Assembly: GCA_045110475.1 (NCBI GenBank)
Contig: JBGCGC010000032.1
Location: forward strand, 1-64,000
From: Granulosicoccus sp045110475
GTDB lineage: Bacteria > Pseudomonadota > Gammaproteobacteria > Granulosicoccales > Granulosicoccaceae
Length of the DNA: 64,000 bases
Direction: 5' to 3'
The notes beneath the pieces were generated by a model that was given only the letters and a program-made list of their open reading frames with translations, had not been told where the DNA came from and searched no databases. Shown piece after piece: positions 27,032 to 35,536 of this stretch (the stretch's first letter is position 1; each line of letters begins with the position of its first letter). The position numbers were made by a program, and so were the translations under genes.

Positions 27032-27064
27032 GGTTACAACGAACGGCTCAGGGAGTAGATTATC

Positions 27065-28027
27065 TCAGTGTGCGCTTTTTCCGCGTAGCTTCTGAACACC
27101 CATGAAAACTGCCAGTGCGGCGATGCCAGCCAGAACACCTACGGTTGTATTGAGCAGGGTGGTCGTCAGTTGTTCGGCGACGGTGCCGATGCCCTTGATA
27201 TCGCCAAACACGGGCAACCCGGACACACCGCTGGCTGCCAGTGCGATCTGTTCTGATAGCCAGTGAAATCCATGGGTCAGGATGCCACCGCCGACGATAA
27301 ACATGGCGGCTGTGCCTACCACCGACAGAAATTTCATTAACAGTGGGGCGAACCAGAGTATTCCACGACCAACGGCTGCACTGAATGTGCCCGGTGTTCT
27401 GCCGTCAGCAGGTTTGCTTAAATACAGTCCGGCATCGTCCAGTTTTACAATAGCGGCGACCAATCCATATACGCCTACCGTCATGATGGCTGAAATTGCC
27501 ATGAGAGTGGCGACGCGGACGCTGAACGTTGCGGCGGCAACGGTTCCCAGCGTGATAACAATGATTTCTGCTGACAAAACGAAATCGGTGCGTATGGCAC
27601 CTTTGATCTTGGTTTTCTCCAGCGCTACCAGATCGACATCCTCGTTTGCCACCGCTTCCAGCAGCCGTTTTTTCGATTCAGCGGCGTCTTCGGGGTGGAG
27701 AAATTTATGACTGAGTTTTTCCACGCCTTCAAAGCAGAGGTAGAGCCCTCCGATCATTAGCAGGGGGGTGATGAGCCACGGCGCTACCCAGCTGATGAAG
27801 AGTGCCACTGGCACAAGAATCAATTTGTTATAGGCTGAGCCTTTGGCAACCGCCCAGACAACAGGCAGTTCGCGATCAGCTTTTACACCGGTTACCTGTT
27901 GTGCGTTTAACGCCAGATCATCGCCAAGCACACCGGCGGTCTTTCTGGTCGCAATTTTTGTCATAGCGGCAACGTCGTCAAGAATGGATGCGACGTCGTC
28001 CAGCAATGTCAGGAGACTGGTTGCCAT
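27065..28027 (-). CDS. DUF808 family inner-membrane protein
   Basis: This 320-residue membrane protein belongs to the DUF808 (YedI-like) family. The N-terminus MATSLLTLLDDVASILDDVA and the segment RKTAGVLGDDLALNAQQVTG are diagnostic. About six hydrophobic segments follow, with the charged loop KLSHKFLHPED. The physiological role is not known. The ATG at 28027 is preferred. A longer open frame to 28222 overlaps the divergent rhodanese gene and its extra 65 residues are basic and unlike the family. It shares a short divergent control region with the rhodanese gene. Confidence 0.88.
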   Translation of the reverse strand: MATSLLTLLDDVASILDDVAAMTKIATRKTAGVLGDDLALNAQQVTGVKADRELPVVWAVAKGSAYNKLILVPVALFISWVAPWLITPLLMIGGLYLCFEGVEKLSHKFLHPEDAAESKKRLLEAVANEDVDLVALEKTKIKGAIRTDFVLSAEIIVITLGTVAAATFSVRVATLMAISAIMTVGVYGLVAAIVKLDDAGLYLSKPADGRTPGTFSAAVGRGILWFAPLLMKFLSVVGTAAMFIVGGGILTHGFHWLSEQIALAASGVSGLPVFGDIKGIGTVAEQLTTTLLNTTVGVLAGIAALAVFMGVQKLRGKSAH

Positions 28028-28094
28028 GTCAGGGTCTCTAAGGCCAGCTAAAGAGCGGTATAGTAACCCCTCTCTGACACGCCCGGGCGTATGC

Positions 28095-28514
28095 ATGACA
28101 AGACTTACTTTAGTACTGTGGTTAATCCTGCTGGTGGTTTCCGCGCGCACAGCCATCGCAGATGTCGTTGCGCTGGACAATGTGGCCCTCGAGCGCCTGC
28201 GCGCAGAGGGCGTCGCTATCATCGATGTGCGCAGACAGGACGAGTGGGAGACGACAGGTTTGGTAGCCGGTAGTCATCCGATGACCTTCTTTGATGCCAA
28301 GGGTCGCTACGACGCTGAAGCCTGGCTCGAGAAACTGGATAAGCTGGTGAGGCCGGATGAACCTTTGGTGTTGATTTGCGCTCATGGCGTGCGATCCGCA
28401 AAAATTGCGGAGTTTTTAGACAAGCGTTTGGGATATACCCAGGTTTACAATGTGACTAAGGGCATTAGCGCGTGGCTTGCTGATAAACGACCAGTTGAAC
28501 CGCTTGCGCAGTAA
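28095..28514 (+). CDS. Periplasmic rhodanese-like sulfurtransferase domain protein
   Basis: This is a 139-residue single-domain rhodanese with an N-terminal signal peptide (LTLVLWLILLVVSARTAIA). The CH2A-like start AIIDVRRQDEWETTGLV and the active-site loop CAHGVRS, with the presumed sulfur-carrying Cys, are present. It should act in the periplasm, perhaps in handling sulfane sulfur or other thiols. The start at 28095 gives a clean signal peptide. The open frame upstream to 27843 is antisense to DUF808. A perfect hairpin lies 46 bp after the stop, between it and the convergent HiPIP gene. Confidence 0.88.
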   Translation: MTRLTLVLWLILLVVSARTAIADVVALDNVALERLRAEGVAIIDVRRQDEWETTGLVAGSHPMTFFDAKGRYDAEAWLEKLDKLVRPDEPLVLICAHGVRSAKIAEFLDKRLGYTQVYNVTKGISAWLADKRPVEPLAQ

Positions 28515-28560
28515 CAGCGCAGTTAGACTTGGGTTGTCGAGGCAGACGATCTGCCAGAGT

Positions 28561-28586
28561 GAACGCACCTGATCACAGGTGCGTTC
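28561..28586. terminator. Perfect hairpin between convergent rhodanese and HiPIP genes
   Basis: An 11-bp perfect stem, GAACGCACCTG with CAGGTGCGTTC, encloses the 4-nt loop ATCA. It sits between two converging genes, as expected of a bidirectional terminator, though neither side has a classic T-run immediately after the stem. Confidence 0.6.
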
Positions 28587-28602
28587 AAGACTGTAAAAAA
28601 AT

Positions 28603-28899
28603 TTATGCCTTTGGTACCCAGGCACTACACCAGCCGGCAGACATAACCGCAGCTCCGGGAAACAATGGGCACGGCCCCATGTCATCACCTTCAGCGCCTG
28701 TGTACAAAGTGCAGTTGGCGCAGTTCTGTTCTGCGTTTGCGCTTTCTGCGACATATTGCAGAGCTTTAGCTTGCGCAGACTCTGGATCCACTGCATCGGC
28801 AGCGTGGCTAGGGAGGCTGGCAACCAATGCACTTACCGGAATTACTGTAGCACCAGCGCCCAGCAGGGTTACAAACTTACGACGTTTAATATCAGTCAT
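28603..28899 (-). CDS. High-potential iron-sulfur protein (HiPIP)
   Basis: This is a 98-residue periplasmic electron carrier. A twin-arginine signal (RRKFVTLLGAG) exports the folded protein. The mature domain has the four HiPIP cysteines in order: NCANC, GPCPLFPG and GWCSAW. The aromatic and glycine context is typical of the family. HiPIPs carry electrons from bc1 to terminal oxidases or reaction centres in purple bacteria and some marine gammaproteobacteria. No photosynthesis genes are in the window, so a respiratory role is more likely. Confidence 0.93.
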   Translation of the reverse strand: MTDIKRRKFVTLLGAGATVIPVSALVASLPSHAADAVDPESAQAKALQYVAESANAEQNCANCTLYTGAEGDDMGPCPLFPGAAVMSAGWCSAWVPKA

Positions 28900-29063
28900 T
28901 TCTTAAGCTTCCAATGAAAAGATCGAGTAACACACCCCTGATTATACGACACACTCGCTATGTGGATGTGTCTTCTTGCAAACGTGAAACAAAGCAAACT
29001 TATTGAAAGTCAATACCTTAGCGCACTTGAGAAGCATTCGTATCTAGCAATGCCTGACTCTCT

Positions 29064-29240
29064 TCAGGCAGGATGTGGGGATTGGCTGGAGGCAATGAGC
29101 TGGTCGTACTGGCGCTGAAAATGTGCAATAAGTTGTAGGTGACGTTTTACAACCTCTGCGCTGCAATGTGCTTTTACAGCTGGCAGTGACTTGATCAGCT
29201 CATGCAGAGTCCGTGTCACATTGTGTAGTTTCTGATTCAC
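29064..29240 (-). CDS. Small predicted protein, 58 codons
   Basis: On the minus strand a GTG at 29240, preceded by AGGAG at 6-nt spacing, opens a 58-codon frame. It begins VNQKLHNVTRTLHELIKSL and ends at TGA (29064-29066). The peptide is soluble, mainly helical by composition, with His, Leu and Gln, and one Cys. I know no family. The strong ribosome-binding site is the main support. A hairpin TGCCTGA/TCAGGCA (29051-29070) overlaps the stop. It lies downstream of the MoaD-like gene on the same strand but 188 bp away, so it is probably a separate unit. Confidence 0.5.
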   Translation of the reverse strand: MNQKLHNVTRTLHELIKSLPAVKAHCSAEVVKRHLQLIAHFQRQYDQLIASSQSPHPA

Positions 29241-29428
29241 GATATTCTCCTCATTTCAGGGACACGACGTGGGGGCACGACGTAAAGCCCACACACTGTC
29301 TCATGGTTATAGATCGTTTCGACATAAATACAACACAGATTGAGATCCACGCTGCAATAGGCCACACCCAATGCATGATGATGAGGACGAACTATCAGCT
29401 CTGGAAGTACTCTCGCGTTACATAACGA
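29241..29428. other. Spacer after the AOR operon
   Basis: The spacer contains a direct repeat of CACGACGT near 29263 and 29277. No gene was found and no terminator is clear. Confidence 0.3.
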
Positions 29429-29680
29429 TTAGCCTGCGGCCATTGGAGGCATGAGTGACAGAGCGTCACCATCGCACAGGGTGGTATCCGCAAAGGACTT
29501 AGCGTGTATTACCTGGCCATTGAGTATCGTCAGAAGGCGTTGGTTTGGACCCACGCCCAGTTGGCTTAACAGTGCGCTGAGACTCATTGGGGCGTCGGTA
29601 GAATAGGTAAAACAGTTACCGCTTTTACCTTCAGGGAGGAACTGAATCAATGCACCTCCCAAGGTAATCTCGACGTTCAC
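29429..29680 (-). CDS. MoaD/ThiS-like sulfur-carrier protein of AOR operon
   Basis: This 83-residue protein has a ubiquitin-like ThiS/MoaD pattern: MNVEITLGGALIQFLPEG at the start, LLTILNGQVIHAKSFADTTL in the middle and DGDALSLMPPMAAG at the end. The last two residues are AG instead of the GG needed for normal thiocarboxylate chemistry. It may therefore work differently, or tolerate the change. Its GTG overlaps the AOR stop (GTGA), so it is translated with AOR. Related MoaD-like genes accompany AOR operons in other bacteria, suggesting a role in tungstopterin supply. A separate standard moaD exists at 9.8 kb. Confidence 0.8.
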   Translation of the reverse strand: MNVEITLGGALIQFLPEGKSGNCFTYSTDAPMSLSALLSQLGVGPNQRLLTILNGQVIHAKSFADTTLCDGDALSLMPPMAAG

Positions 29681-31509
29681 CGTCTAGCGCTGAGCCCCAG
29701 CCTGTCCAGCGTTTCATTGGTGGGTCGGCCGTCTGGATCCCATCCACGCAGTTGGTAATACTCAGGCAGCATGATGTTCATTTCTGCCACGCGTCCTTTA
29801 GCAACGCCATTCGGTGCCGGTGTTTCCAGTAAACGCGGTGGCAGGGTGTCGTCCGCCTTACTTAAACCTGCTGCAAGATTGAACACACGTTCCAGATTCC
29901 AGATTCTTTCCCCGGTTTCCAGCAATCGTTGATCAGTCCAGTCATCCCCGCAAGCGGCGCTGATCAGTTGTTGAAATTCGCCGGTGTCCCAGGCGGCGAC
30001 CGTGAACAGGCAGATGCCTGCAGAGTCAATCATGGCGATCTTGTCCTGCGAGGATTTGCACGGTTGCGCCTTGCCATTGCCGGACTGATCCTGCATGTCT
30101 TCGGTAAAGACATCGTGTTTCAGATGGCAGGCACCGCGATTACTTGTCGCATAACCCAGTCCCATACCTTGAAGCGCACGTGAGTCGTAACCGGCAAATT
30201 CCTGACCCTTAACGACCATCGCAAGATCGGGCCGGTCAAAATGTTCACACAATCTCAGCGAGCCGAGCCCCAGCAATTTTCCAAAGCCTTCCTGCTTGCC
30301 GGTTTTTTCAGCCATGACGGTCAGGGCTTCGGCGTTGCCAAAGGTCAGATCCATGCCGTCCGTGTGCTCGGTGGTGATAATGCCGAGTTCGAACAATTCC
30401 ATGGCGGCAGCCAGTGTCACACCGAATGATATCGGGTCCATGCCGTGTTCGTTCATGAGGTAGCCGGCAAATGTCAGGGCATCGATGTCATCGACACCGA
30501 TAACCGGGCCGAACGCATAGGCTGTCTCATACTCCAGACCACCGGATGCATGTTGATACTGGGGCCGGTCGCGAATCGACCAATGTTCCTTATCAACATG
30601 AGCAATACGGCCGCATCCGATGGTGCAACCGAAACAGGCCTTGTTGGTGATGAGATTGGTGTGCCCATTCTCATTCATCGTGCTCATGGCGTTGGGGTTT
30701 ATCTTGTTGCTTCCATCAAAAGTAACATCCTGAAAGTTGTTGGTAGGCAGGCCGCCAAAGGCATTCATCGTGTCGATCATGGCGTTGGTGCCATAGTCAG
30801 TCAGTTCCTTGCGTTCTTCACTGTCGACCAGCAATTGATTCGTCTTTTTGACGACCGAGAGGAAACGCGAGGAGTCTTTAACCGGTACCCCTTTTGTGCC
30901 GCGTACAGCAATGGCTTTCAAGTGCTTGGAGCCCATGACAGCACCTACACCCGAACGCCCTGCGGCTCGATGCAGATCGTTGACAACACAGGCAAACTTT
31001 ACGCCTTGCTCACCGGCGACGCCAATGGAGGCAACTTTTATCTGAGGATCGTGGTGTGTCTGTTTCAGTGTTTCCTCAGTGTGCCAGACAGTGGTTCCCC
31101 AGTAGTCTTCAGCTGGAAGTAACTGCACCTGGTCGTCTTGTATAAGCAGGTAGACCGGGGTAGCAGAGCGACCTTCGAGAATCAGCAGATCGTAACCGGC
31201 AAATTTGAGTTCCGCTCCGAACTTTCCACCCGAATTCGAACAGGCAATGGCGTTGGTCAGTGGTCCCTTGGTTACAACGGAAAAACGCCCGCCGGTCGAT
31301 GCCATGGTGCCGGTCAGTGGGCCGGTCGCGAAGATAAGCACATTTTCCGCAGACAGGGCGTCAGCAGATGGATCCATCATCTCTGTCAGGTATTTGGTGC
31401 CTAGTCCACGAGAGCCAAGATAGTCATCGCGCCATTGTTCGTTCAGTGGCTCGATGGCGGTCGTATGATCACTCAGGTTGACGCGTAAAACCCGATTGTG
31501 CCAAGTCAT
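29677..31509 (-). CDS. Tungsten-type aldehyde:ferredoxin oxidoreductase (large subunit)
   Basis: This 610-residue enzyme belongs to the AOR family, which binds a bis-pterin tungsten (or molybdenum) cofactor and one [4Fe-4S] cluster and oxidises aldehydes to acids. Landmarks in order are YLGSRGLGTKYL, ATGPLTGTMASTGGRF, GGKFGAELKFAGYD, AGRSGVGAVMGSKHLKAI, the cluster motif CFGCTIGC (near residue 298), GLEYETAYAFGP and the fourth cluster Cys in DSAGICLFT. It overlaps the ferredoxin gene by ATGA and is itself overlapped by the MoaD-like gene. The paired ferredoxin resembles the AorA/AorB arrangement of Aromatoleum-type enzymes. The aldehyde is unknown. Confidence 0.93.
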   Translation of the reverse strand: MTWHNRVLRVNLSDHTTAIEPLNEQWRDDYLGSRGLGTKYLTEMMDPSADALSAENVLIFATGPLTGTMASTGGRFSVVTKGPLTNAIACSNSGGKFGAELKFAGYDLLILEGRSATPVYLLIQDDQVQLLPAEDYWGTTVWHTEETLKQTHHDPQIKVASIGVAGEQGVKFACVVNDLHRAAGRSGVGAVMGSKHLKAIAVRGTKGVPVKDSSRFLSVVKKTNQLLVDSEERKELTDYGTNAMIDTMNAFGGLPTNNFQDVTFDGSNKINPNAMSTMNENGHTNLITNKACFGCTIGCGRIAHVDKEHWSIRDRPQYQHASGGLEYETAYAFGPVIGVDDIDALTFAGYLMNEHGMDPISFGVTLAAAMELFELGIITTEHTDGMDLTFGNAEALTVMAEKTGKQEGFGKLLGLGSLRLCEHFDRPDLAMVVKGQEFAGYDSRALQGMGLGYATSNRGACHLKHDVFTEDMQDQSGNGKAQPCKSSQDKIAMIDSAGICLFTVAAWDTGEFQQLISAACGDDWTDQRLLETGERIWNLERVFNLAAGLSKADDTLPPRLLETPAPNGVAKGRVAEMNIMLPEYYQLRGWDPDGRPTNETLDRLGLSARR

Positions 31510-31919
31510 GACGGTACTCCATATTCAATCGCGCCGGTTGGGCAGGCCTCCGCGCATTTTGGCTCGCCATCACACAAATTGCATTTCGTGACCTTGCCGC
31601 TTCGCGTGTTGTAATTGATCGTGCCATACGGGCAAGCCATGGTGCAGACCTTGCAGCCAACGCACAAGGATTCATCGACCACCTTGGTACCGAGTGCGTG
31701 ATTAATGGAAATTGCATCGGTCGGGCAGGCATGCAAACACCACGCTTCTTCGCATTGTGTGCAGGTGTAAGGGATATTGCGTTTGCCATGCTCAAACTCG
31801 AAAACCTTTATCCGAGAGAACGCGGGTGCAAACAGGCCTTCGTGTTCTATCGAGCAGGCCATTTCGCATTGCAGGCAACTGGTGCATCGATCAGCGTCAA
31901 GTAGTAGTTGTTTAAGCAT
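31506..31919 (-). CDS. Four-cluster [4Fe-4S] ferredoxin subunit of AOR
   Basis: This 137-residue electron-transfer protein has four cysteine groups: CTSCLQCEMAC, CTQCEEAWCLHAC, CVGCKVCTMACP and CNLCDGEPKCAEACP. The 16 cysteines could bind four [4Fe-4S] clusters, as in DmsB/AorA-type subunits. It should pass electrons from AOR to a further acceptor. The gene starts 8 bp after the DUF937 gene and its stop overlaps the AOR start, so it is clearly co-expressed. No flavoprotein (AorC) gene is next to it. Confidence 0.93.
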   Translation of the reverse strand: MLKQLLLDADRCTSCLQCEMACSIEHEGLFAPAFSRIKVFEFEHGKRNIPYTCTQCEEAWCLHACPTDAISINHALGTKVVDESLCVGCKVCTMACPYGTINYNTRSGKVTKCNLCDGEPKCAEACPTGAIEYGVPS

Positions 31920-31927
31920 GGGGTTTC

Positions 31928-32482
31928 CTATCGCAACATGGTGCGGGCGGCCATGCCCAGTACGTCATCCCAGATAGAGCCATCACGATCGCTGTCGAGC
32001 AGCGAGGACAAAATGCCGCCCGTACCTGCCTGAACGTTGCGCCCCGCGCCACGTCCACCGGTACCCAGGACTTTTTTGCTCATCGCACCCATCACCAGAG
32101 TGGCTACGACAGGGAGCATTTTCTTTAGCAAGGTACTGCTGATACCGGCCTTTTGAGAAGCGCGACTGGCGACTTCGCGACTGACTTTCTTATCGCCAAA
32201 AATGTGGCCGAGGATGTCGTTGCCGTCTCGCGTGGTTTCTGGCGTCCCCAGGCTGCCTGGTTGCTCCATGTATTTTGCGTGTTCGCCCGTGCGCAGTGCC
32301 TCAAGGAGTGCGTCCATCCCACCGGCGTCCTGGGTGTTTTTCTGAAGACCGCGTGACAAGGCCGGGATGAGCCCTTCAACGGCTGCTCTGGTCTGGTCTT
32401 CGCTGAGGTCAAAGTTTTTCTGCATTTCGCTTAATGCAGGCTTGTTCTCTTCGGACAAAAGAATGTCGAGGATATTGTTCAT
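31928..32482 (-). CDS. DUF937 family protein
   Basis: This is a 184-residue protein of the DUF937 family, of unknown function. The N-terminal two-thirds is helical, with typical segments ALSEMQKNFDLSEDQTRAAV, EGLIPALSRGLQKNT and HIFGDKKV. Following it are AGISSTLLKKMLPVVATLVM and a Gly-rich part ending DSDRDGSIWDDVLGMAARTM. Such proteins are sometimes exported or linked to stress. Here it is the first gene of the AOR operon, 8 bp upstream of the ferredoxin gene. Why it is placed there is not known. Confidence 0.8.
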   Translation of the reverse strand: MNNILDILLSEENKPALSEMQKNFDLSEDQTRAAVEGLIPALSRGLQKNTQDAGGMDALLEALRTGEHAKYMEQPGSLGTPETTRDGNDILGHIFGDKKVSREVASRASQKAGISSTLLKKMLPVVATLVMGAMSKKVLGTGGRGAGRNVQAGTGGILSSLLDSDRDGSIWDDVLGMAARTMLR

Positions 32483-32520
32483 GTTGGTTGGACTCCTTGT
32501 AGAGAACCCAGATTACCACT

Positions 32521-32904
32521 TTAAACGTAATCCTCGTCAGCCATGGGGTCGTCTATCTGGTCATCGAGGATGAATGCCTCCCAGTCTTCCAGAATTTCGC
32601 GAAAATGCTTGAGTGGCACGTGGTAGGGCGTATCCGCGAGGCTTTCAGAGCCAGGGTCGGCGTGGTTGGCTGTTATCGCGACGCCAGCGGGCGTGATGAC
32701 CACCGAATGTGCATTGCCGATGAATTCCCGTGAGTCGTCTGATTCGTCCTCGATGGCGACTAGATCATCCATGAGGTCGCGGCAGACGTGATCGCTGCCC
32801 TGAACATCAACTTCCAGGAAGGTCATTAACACCTTTTCAGATGACGGTCCACGAGCTTTCGGGCTTCCGTCCGTGTCAAAAAAGAACTTGTGGTTTCGGG
32901 CCAT
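32521..32904 (-). CDS. Hypothetical acidic protein (weak YacL/UPF0231-like pattern)
   Basis: With the ATG at 32904 the product has 127 residues starting MARNHKFFFDTDGSPKARG. It is acidic, without signal peptide or membrane helix. A pattern of REFIGNAHSVVITPAGVAIT followed by PLKHFREILEDWEAFI resembles the layout of YacL/UPF0231 proteins, but the match is too weak for a name. A GTG at 32976 is an alternative start. It precedes the AOR operon on the same strand with 38 bp between, so it could belong to the same transcript. Confidence 0.6.
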   Translation of the reverse strand: MARNHKFFFDTDGSPKARGPSSEKVLMTFLEVDVQGSDHVCRDLMDDLVAIEDESDDSREFIGNAHSVVITPAGVAITANHADPGSESLADTPYHVPLKHFREILEDWEAFILDDQIDDPMADEDYV

Positions 32905-33060
32905 GTTGTAACGTATCGCTCTATCGAATTTACTACCCTGCGAGACTATCGTACCCAAAATTGGGCAAATTGCCACCTCTTAATCGAATAAGTCCATTCG
33001 GGGGCCGGGTAGGCGATAATCAGTACCGTGAATGGGAAACCAAGAGGATAAGCTCAAACA

Positions 33061-33726
33061 GTGCGCCTGCTACTTGCCGAAGATGATCCGGAACTTGTCG
33101 CGTTTGTGCGTTCAGATCTTGTTAAGGCAGGGTTTGCCATTGATGTCGCAGACAACGGCATCGATGCCGAACACCTGGGTGACACTGAGCCCTATGACGC
33201 TGTCATTCTGGATCTGGGATTGCCACAGAAGCCCGGGATGGATGTGTTACAAGCCTGGCGCAGTCGCGGTAACCGCGTCCCCGTGATTGTACTGACAGCG
33301 CGTGATGCATGGTACGAGCGTGTCGATGGATTCAAGGCTGGTGCCGACGATTATCTGGGTAAACCTTTTCATATCGAGGAACTGATTGCCCGTATCAGAG
33401 CCCTGATTTACCGGCGGCATGGGCGAACATCCAGCCGGATAGAAACCCTGACCCTGGCCCTTGACGAGGATACGCAGCAGGTATCTGTTGGCGATCAGAC
33501 GCATCAGCTTACGGGTACGGAATTTCGATTGTTGCGCTACATGATGCTCAACAGCGGGCGAATCCTATCCAAAACACATTTGTCCGAGCATGTTTACGAT
33601 CAGGATTCGGAGCGTGATAGCAACCTTATGGAAGTTTATGTGCGCCGACTACGGGAAAAGATCGGAACCCAGATGATCCTGACAAAACGCGGTCAGGGTT
33701 ACATTTTCAACGATCCGGAGACGTAG
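33061..33726 (+). CDS. OmpR/PhoB-family response regulator
   Basis: This is a 221-residue two-component regulator. The receiver domain (residues 1-115) has the acidic pocket EDD, phospho-acceptor Asp in VILDLGLP (near residue 51), the Thr in VLTARD and the Lys in LGKPF. The C-terminal winged helix DNA-binding domain ends in GQGYIF. Overall it resembles the PhoP/QseB group. The start is GTG with no ATG nearby. The sensor kinase gene begins 6 bp after the stop, so the two are co-expressed. The target genes are unknown. Confidence 0.93.
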   Translation: MRLLLAEDDPELVAFVRSDLVKAGFAIDVADNGIDAEHLGDTEPYDAVILDLGLPQKPGMDVLQAWRSRGNRVPVIVLTARDAWYERVDGFKAGADDYLGKPFHIEELIARIRALIYRRHGRTSSRIETLTLALDEDTQQVSVGDQTHQLTGTEFRLLRYMMLNSGRILSKTHLSEHVYDQDSERDSNLMEVYVRRLREKIGTQMILTKRGQGYIFNDPET

Positions 33727-33731
33727 GAGCC

Positions 33732-35033
33732 TTGAACTCTCTGGAAAGAAGCCTGCAGATCGGCATGGTCGGTTCACTGGTCATTCTGATGTTCATTTTC
33801 TGGTGGACTGTCACCCTGACCAGTCGAATGCTGACTGATAGCTATATTTTTACCGAACTTGAGCGACAGACCTACGTACTACAGCAGCTATTCACTGACG
33901 ACGCTGACGCTCTGGACAATCAATTGCAGAGCCGCGTCGAGCACTTCCCCGGGCGACATTATCTGTGGTCTGTGAGCAATAACGACGCGCTTGATCAAGC
34001 CTTGCTATCAATCACGGTACCCGATCTGTTTCCGGGGCAGAGTGCGCGACGAGCGGCGGTTGGTGTCGAAGGTGAGCCACTACTGGCCTGGTTTGGCGGC
34101 TTTGCCATTGATGGCGAAAGCATTGTCTTGGGGGCGGTCCAGGATATTAGCGTCATTACCGAAAAACTACGCGTGTTTCAGTGGTTTGCCGGCACTCTGG
34201 CCGCATTGTTATTGATTGTTCTGCTCACGGTTCAGCGCATCATTTTGCGTCGCTCGGTTGAGAAACTCGAACGCATCCGTCGCGACATGCTCCGGCTTGA
34301 GCATGGGCAGGCGGTAGCGCTATCCGAAGACGTTCCATCGGAAATCATGCCGTTGGTGACTGAATTCAATCAACTGCTGCGACGGTTTGAGCAGCGCCTG
34401 CGACAATCACGCAATGCAGTCGGAAATCTGGCGCATTCCCTCAAAGGGCCTTTGAACCTGTTGATGCGCTCCAGCGAGGCCTCAACCATCAACGAGCCTG
34501 AACGGCTGGCGATTGCGCAAAATGCAGAACACATACGCAGGCTGATCGAAAGCGAGTTGAAACGTGCCCGTCTGGCAGGTCGCAGTGCAGTGGGCAAGCG
34601 TTTTGATGTCGATGCTGAACTGCCTGCAATGATTGGCCTTCTGGAGCAGGTGTATTCGGAGAAGGGCGTAAATGTCAGCTACCGCGTTGATACTGATGTC
34701 GAGTTGGTTCACGACCGGCAGGACATGCTGGAGTTGATTGGAAACTTGCTGGATAACGCGGTCAAGTGGTGTTCAACGAAAGTCGAGTTGCGGATGCGCA
34801 GCTCGGACGGCGTCATTATCGATGTCGAGGATGACGGTCCCGGCTGTTCGCCCGAGATGCTGGGACGTCTCACCGGACGAGGAGTCAGACTCGATGAGTC
34901 TGTGGCAGGCCATGGGCTGGGCCTGTCGATCGTCAAGGATATCGTCGACACCTATGATGGTCGGCTGGTGCTGGAGCCATCGCCTGCCTTGGGTGGGTTG
35001 AAAGCTTCGGCTTATCTGCCAAGACGTGGCTAG
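33732..35033 (+). CDS. Sensor histidine kinase (PhoQ-like architecture)
   Basis: This is a 433-residue membrane kinase that pairs with the preceding regulator. The start is TTG with AGGAG 3-8 nt upstream. Two membrane helices (about 13-33 and 153-172) frame a periplasmic sensor of 120 residues. HAMP follows, then the phospho-acceptor region NLAHSLKGPLNLLM, where the His is near residue 235. The catalytic domain has the N-box NLLDNAVKW, the G1 motif DDGPGC and the G2 motif GHGLGLSIV. The H-box has SLK in place of the common ELK/ELR. The sensed signal is unknown. Confidence 0.93.
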   Translation: MNSLERSLQIGMVGSLVILMFIFWWTVTLTSRMLTDSYIFTELERQTYVLQQLFTDDADALDNQLQSRVEHFPGRHYLWSVSNNDALDQALLSITVPDLFPGQSARRAAVGVEGEPLLAWFGGFAIDGESIVLGAVQDISVITEKLRVFQWFAGTLAALLLIVLLTVQRIILRRSVEKLERIRRDMLRLEHGQAVALSEDVPSEIMPLVTEFNQLLRRFEQRLRQSRNAVGNLAHSLKGPLNLLMRSSEASTINEPERLAIAQNAEHIRRLIESELKRARLAGRSAVGKRFDVDAELPAMIGLLEQVYSEKGVNVSYRVDTDVELVHDRQDMLELIGNLLDNAVKWCSTKVELRMRSSDGVIIDVEDDGPGCSPEMLGRLTGRGVRLDESVAGHGLGLSIVKDIVDTYDGRLVLEPSPALGGLKASAYLPRRG

Positions 35034-35045
35034 TGTAGTGTCTGC

Positions 35046-35441
35046 TTAACGTTTGGCGGCCGAGAGGTCGATGACTGGCTTCTTCACGTTGCGTCGGTAT
35101 AACGTAGCTGTGTGTCCGATCTGTTGAATGCTCACGGCTTTGACCGCCCGGCAAAGCGCATCAAGCTGGTCCAGTCGAGCCTGTTTGTCACTGACACTGA
35201 GTTTTACCTTCACCAGCTCGTGGTGAGACAACGCCCCGTCCAGTTCTTTGGTGACGGCGTCGGTCAGTCCGTGTTGACCGAGCCGAACGACCGGTTTAAG
35301 TGCATGCGCCAATGAACGAAGATACCGCTGGCCGGCCTTGTCCAGTGGTTTGCTGCTTTTGGCGTCGGCTGGTGTCTCGGCAGGGTTGTTGCGGGTACGT
35401 GGTGCCTGTTTGCGCATTGGCTTTCGAGCTGACTGTTTCAT
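35046..35441 (-). CDS. yhbY: YhbY-type CRM-domain RNA-binding protein
   Basis: This 131-residue protein is a ribosome-associated CRS1/YhbY RNA-binding factor that acts on the 50S subunit. The CRM domain reads RYLRSLAHALKPVVRLGQHG, LDGALSHHELVKVKLS and QIGHTATLYRR. A basic N-terminal extension of about 35 residues (MKQSARKPMRKQAPRT) is longer than in E. coli, and the end is also basic (KKPVIDLSAAKR). It is divergent from rlmE, as in E. coli and many gammaproteobacteria. Confidence 0.92.
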   Translation of the reverse strand: MKQSARKPMRKQAPRTRNNPAETPADAKSSKPLDKAGQRYLRSLAHALKPVVRLGQHGLTDAVTKELDGALSHHELVKVKLSVSDKQARLDQLDALCRAVKAVSIQQIGHTATLYRRNVKKPVIDLSAAKR

Positions 35442-35536
35442 GGATGTCCGGGTAATTGGTACGGTTAGTTACTTACTGTTGTCCGCAAACACCCTACAAT
35501 GGTGCGCTGGGTTGCCAAGCGTGAGTATGAGGGATT

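Noticed and set aside
33724..33732. TAGGAGCCT at the response-regulator stop, like the left end of the repeat
   Set aside because: It serves as the ribosome-binding site of the kinase gene, and no repeat body follows.
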